Positions 6,697-8,080 of a stretch of DNA of 8,080 nt are shown here, piece by piece. The stretch comes from an uncultured Ruminococcus sp. GTDB lineage: Bacteria; Bacillota_A; Clostridia; Oscillospirales; Ruminococcaceae. Position numbers and translations under genes: made by a program. The notes beneath the pieces were generated by a model that was not told the origin of the DNA, did no database searches, and worked only from the letters and a program-made list of their open reading frames with translations. The stretch is taken from assembly GCA_937880065.1 (NCBI GenBank), contig CALFMA010000596.1:1-8080 (forward strand), read 5' to 3'. The stretch's first letter is position 1, and each line of letters opens with the position of its first letter.

Positions 6697-6736
6697 AATT
6701 TGTAGGGACACGGCGAGCCGTGTCTCTACACAAATT
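6697..6736. repeat. Long near-perfect intergenic palindrome, GTAGGGAC...GTCTCTAC
   Basis: The left arm 6697-6714 (AATTTGTAGGGACACGGC) pairs with 6717-6736 (GCCGTGTCTCTACACAAATT). The only faults are one G-T pair and a two-base bulge in the right arm. The core GACACGGC/GCCGTGTC is perfect. It is the largest member of the palindrome family also seen at 4268 and 8003. It lies between two convergent terminators, so it is not needed for termination; a dispersed mobile repeat is more likely. Confidence 0.7.
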
Positions 6737-6790
6737 GACGGTATATCGCAATATTTACCGCACCTATTGGCTAATAGTGTAACCACTTTT

Positions 6791-6822
6791 AAAAAGAAAA
6801 AAGGCTGCCCGAAAGCAGCCTT
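6791..6822 (-). terminator. Intrinsic terminator of the ferredoxin gene
   Basis: Read on the minus strand, AAGGCTGC and GCAGCCTT (6822-6815 and 6808-6801) form a perfect 8-base stem with loop TTTCGG. It is followed by TTTTCTTTTT (6800-6791). It starts 23 bases after the ferredoxin stop codon. Confidence 0.9.
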
Positions 6823-6823
6823 C

Positions 6824-6843
6824 ATTATGCGTAATTATGCGTA
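6824..6843. repeat. Tandem 10-base repeat ATTATGCGTA x2
   Basis: ATTATGCGTA occurs twice in tandem just downstream of the ferredoxin stop codon. The overlapping 12-mer ATGCGTAATTAT (6827-6838) is identical to the end of nfnB (6574-6585). Confidence 0.5.
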
Positions 6844-6845
6844 AA

Positions 6846-7016
6846 TTACTGAGCGTTAGGAGCACCAACAGGGCAAGTACCTGCACAAGCACCGCAATCA
6901 ACACAAGTATCAGCGTCGATAACGTACTTTCCATCGCTCTCGGAAATAGCGCTTACAGGGCACTCAGCCTCACAAGCACCGCAGCCTACGCACTCATCAG
7001 AAATTACATATGCCAT
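6846..7016 (-). CDS. 2[4Fe-4S] ferredoxin, clostridial type
   Basis: The minus strand encodes a complete 56-residue protein, beginning MAYVISDECVGCGACEAECP. Two classical cluster motifs are present: C9-x2-C12-x2-C15-x3-C19-P and C38-x2-C41-x2-C44-x3-C48-P, in the pseudo-twofold arrangement of clostridial ferredoxins, which are usually 55-60 residues. It carries low-potential electrons in the cytoplasm between pyruvate:ferredoxin oxidoreductase, hydrogenases and enzymes such as Nfn. The start is supported by GGAGG on the minus strand (7031-7027), ten bases before the ATG, and by the conserved MAYVI beginning. It converges on nfnAB, a plausible partner, and has its own terminator. It is short enough for length-limited gene calling to miss. 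Confidence 0.97.
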   Translation of the reverse strand: MAYVISDECVGCGACEAECPVSAISESDGKYVIDADTCVDCGACAGTCPVGAPNAQ

Positions 7017-7200
7017 AGTCTATATACCTCCATATTAGTATTATTGATGTACCAACTAACTCTTGAATTTTTCTACTTGCCTAAAAGCCAAAACTTGTCG
7101 TCAGAAAAGCTTGCAATACACAAAGTATTACTGCACTTTTCTTCCTAAACTTTTGACTTTTATTCTGCGTATAAAATATTCACGAGTTATCTGTCCCATC

Positions 7201-7227
7201 AATAGGATATAATCCTTTAATCCTATT
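7201..7227. promoter_or_regulatory. Candidate operator: AATAGGAT inverted repeat
   Basis: AATAGGAT (7201-7208) is perfectly inverted as ATCCTATT (7220-7227) with 11 bases between. A third ATCCT (7212-7216) forms a second, nested dyad with AGGAT (7204-7208). The right arm overlaps the proposed -10 box of the ferredoxin gene (7225-7230), where a bound protein would block transcription. Binding by a regulator is inference. Confidence 0.45.
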
Positions 7228-7253
7228 TTAACATATTGAAATTGAAATTGCAA
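7225..7253 (-). promoter_or_regulatory. Candidate promoter of the ferredoxin gene
   Basis: On the minus strand, TTGCAA (7253-7248) and TAAAAT (7230-7225) are separated by 17 bases. TG sits one base before the -10 box (extended -10). These match the sigma-A consensus at 4/6 and 5/6. It predicts a leader of about 200 bases, which is long for such a small gene, so a nearer promoter cannot be excluded. Confidence 0.5.
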
Positions 7254-7338
7254 GTATTTTTGAAAAAAATGCACTCATTTTTTGTTAGTATCGGCTTATT
7301 CGTTTAAATTTCATTTTCTGTGAAAAATATAAATATTC

Positions 7339-7367
7339 TTGACAATATGTTACTGCTGTGATATAAT
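7339..7367 (+). promoter_or_regulatory. Consensus sigma-A promoter of the lipoprotein gene
   Basis: TTGACA (7339-7344) and TATAAT (7362-7367) are both exact consensus with 17 bases between. TG at 7359-7360 gives an extended -10. The AT-rich AAAAATATAAATATTC just upstream could act as an UP element. The start of transcription should be near 7374. Confidence 0.88.
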
Positions 7368-7380
7368 ATGTATAGAAAAA

Positions 7381-7398
7381 AGCACGGGCTGACGTGCT
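7381..7398 (+). other. Leader hairpin of the lipoprotein mRNA
   Basis: AGCACG (7381-7386) pairs with CGTGCT (7393-7398) across a six-base loop. It would sit at the very 5' end of the transcript, seven bases or fewer after the predicted start and just before GGAGGA (7405-7410). It may stabilise the mRNA or affect translation; this is inference. Confidence 0.5.
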
Positions 7399-7416
7399 GA
7401 AATCGGAGGAAAAAAC

Positions 7417-7995
7417 ATGAAAAAATATAGAATTTTATCCTTTATGCTTACAGCTGTTATAGCTGCTGTTTCTCTGGCAGGATGCTCAAACGGAAAAGAT
7501 AACTCCTCATCAGAAGCTGCTCCTAAAAAGCAGGAAGGACTTGCACAGACTGAAATTATGGCAGGAATTGAGGAAGAAAAAGAGAGTAATGAAACTGTTT
7601 TCAAACTCAATAAGGTTATTGATTCGGGCAAAACTGATGACGAGGGCAACAGATATATGTACCTTGACGCTGTTATTACAAATAACACAGACAAGGAATA
7701 TGAGCTTAATATCATCAACAACTTCTACATTCTCTATCCCGACGGCGAGGAAGTTCATTTTGACGTAAGAACACAGCTTTACGGTCAGAATAATATGGAA
7801 AATTACATTCCCAATCCTTTCAAACTCACAGCAAAGGGCGAAATATCAGGTATTATCGGCGGATTTATCATTCCTCCCGATAAGAATAATTTCACAGTAT
7901 GCTTCTTCCCCACACAGGACGTAAGCACAGATAAGGAAAGCGTTATCAAGGTTGAAGTAACTGCTGATAACATTGAAAAACTTAACAACAACTGA
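7417..7995 (+). CDS. Predicted lipoprotein with an Ig-like (DUF4352/DUF5067-type) domain
   Basis: The 192-residue product starts with a lipoprotein signal: positive MKKYR, hydrophobic 6-20, and lipobox L20-A21-G22-C23. C23 would be acylated and anchored to the outer face of the membrane. A low-complexity Ser/Asn/Lys/Glu linker (24-60) leads to a beta-rich domain (61-185) with the pattern of telokin-like extracellular domains: strand FKLNKVIDSG, MYLDAVITNNTDKEYEL, FYILYPDGEEVHFD, then FIIPPDKNNFTVCFFP. I do not recognise a named gene, and the domain link is inference from pattern. Such proteins are common in Clostridia and are thought to bind ligands or partners at the cell surface. GGAGGA at 7405-7410 sets the start. 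Expression is probably high given its consensus promoter. Confidence 0.85.
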   Translation: MKKYRILSFMLTAVIAAVSLAGCSNGKDNSSSEAAPKKQEGLAQTEIMAGIEEEKESNETVFKLNKVIDSGKTDDEGNRYMYLDAVITNNTDKEYELNIINNFYILYPDGEEVHFDVRTQLYGQNNMENYIPNPFKLTAKGEISGIIGGFIIPPDKNNFTVCFFPTQDVSTDKESVIKVEVTADNIEKLNNN

Positions 7996-8002
7996 TTTTT
8001 TC

Positions 8003-8025
8003 AGGGGCGGATATTATCCGCCCTT
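8003..8025. repeat. GC-rich palindrome AGGGGCGGATA...TATCCGCCCTT
   Basis: GGGCGGATA (8005-8013) is perfectly inverted as TATCCGCCC (8015-8023) around one base. One G-T and one A-T pair extend the stem to 8003-8025. It starts eight bases after the lipoprotein stop codon. No T-run follows on either strand, so it looks like a dispersed palindromic repeat and not a normal terminator, although it may still slow or end transcription. Confidence 0.6.
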
Positions 8026-8027
8026 AA

Positions 8028-8080
8028 GGGCATCTCTAAAAACCCCTTTTGAGAAAAAACAGCTATGCACGTCATCTGCT
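8028..8080. mobile_element. Possible insertion-sequence end at the window edge
   Basis: GGGCATCTCTAAAAACCCC (from 8028) resembles the terminal inverted repeats seen on some transposase-bearing elements of gut Firmicutes. It follows TTAA at 8024-8027, a common type of target site. No transposase frame can be seen because the window ends. This is a weak pattern-based guess. Confidence 0.25.

Larger units (their letters stand above)
7017..7416. other. 400-base divergent regulatory region between the ferredoxin and lipoprotein genes
   Basis: No gene is visible here. It is strongly AT-rich. The left half would be the ~200-base leader of the ferredoxin mRNA, with the candidate minus-strand promoter and operator at 7201-7253. 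The right half holds the plus-strand lipoprotein promoter at 7339-7367 and a leader hairpin at 7381-7398. A symmetric AT hairpin, AAAAAATG/CATTTTTT (7264-7271 and 7276-7283), lies between the two promoters. Confidence 0.6.

Noticed and set aside
6837..7148. A 103-residue plus-strand frame
   Set aside because: It lies antisense to the ferredoxin gene, whose cysteine motifs are perfect, and its sequence has no recognisable feature or ribosome binding site.
7264..7283. Terminator at the AAAAAATG/CATTTTTT hairpin
   Set aside because: The stem is almost all A-T with a four-base loop, and neither neighbouring gene ends there.
8003..8025. Intrinsic terminator of the lipoprotein gene
   Set aside because: The stem is strong but no T-run follows in the plus direction; the T-run lies upstream of the stem.
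1..8080. CRISPR array, tRNA, phage or defence genes
   Set aside because: No regularly spaced repeats, cloverleaf-like sequence or protein of these kinds was seen on either strand.

Overview
This window looks like a metagenomic contig. Most of it (from about base 680 to the end) fits a low-GC gut Clostridia genome of Ruminococcus/Oscillospiraceae type. The genes there have strong AAGGAGG-like ribosome binding sites, an electron-bifurcating NfnAB pair and a clostridial 2[4Fe-4S] ferredoxin, and the gaps between them carry small dispersed repeats. The first ~680 bases look different. They are visibly GC-richer, have no Shine-Dalgarno sequence, and encode the end of a GH88 unsaturated glucuronyl hydrolase followed by the start of a secreted heparinase II/III. 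That gene order is typical of a Bacteroidales glycosaminoglycan-utilisation locus.

The two parts meet inside one uninterrupted reading frame (417-1385). Its first ~85 residues are the signal peptide and N-terminus of a heparinase. Its last ~175 residues are the C-terminal domain of MurF (UDP-MurNAc-tripeptide--D-Ala-D-Ala ligase). Neither half has its catalytic core. I read this as an assembly misjoin between two organisms that happens to stay in frame, not as a new fusion enzyme. This is the most important thing to know about the window.

Layout after the junction: murF 3' part, then ddl (D-Ala-D-Ala ligase, which makes the dipeptide MurF uses); an unrecognised five-helix membrane protein with a DUF3592-like region; a LacA/Maa-type sugar O-acetyltransferase; nfnA and nfnB, one base apart, which form the NADH-dependent ferredoxin:NADP+ oxidoreductase. 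Convergent to nfnB is a 56-residue 2[4Fe-4S] ferredoxin gene on the minus strand, a plausible redox partner of Nfn. Last is a divergent plus-strand lipoprotein gene with a textbook promoter.

The gaps hold two repeat families: an AT-rich TTAAGAATT/AATTCTTAA repeat (around 2611-2664, 3643-3672 and 6616-6647), and GC-rich palindromes of the GTAGGG...CCTAC / GGGCGG...CCGCCC kind (4268-4289, 6697-6736, 8003-8025). Both nfnB and the ferredoxin gene end in clear intrinsic terminators. I see no CRISPR array, tRNA, rRNA, defence system or phage gene. Apart from the junction, the regulatory DNA of the ferredoxin gene and the repeats, the content is ordinary housekeeping.
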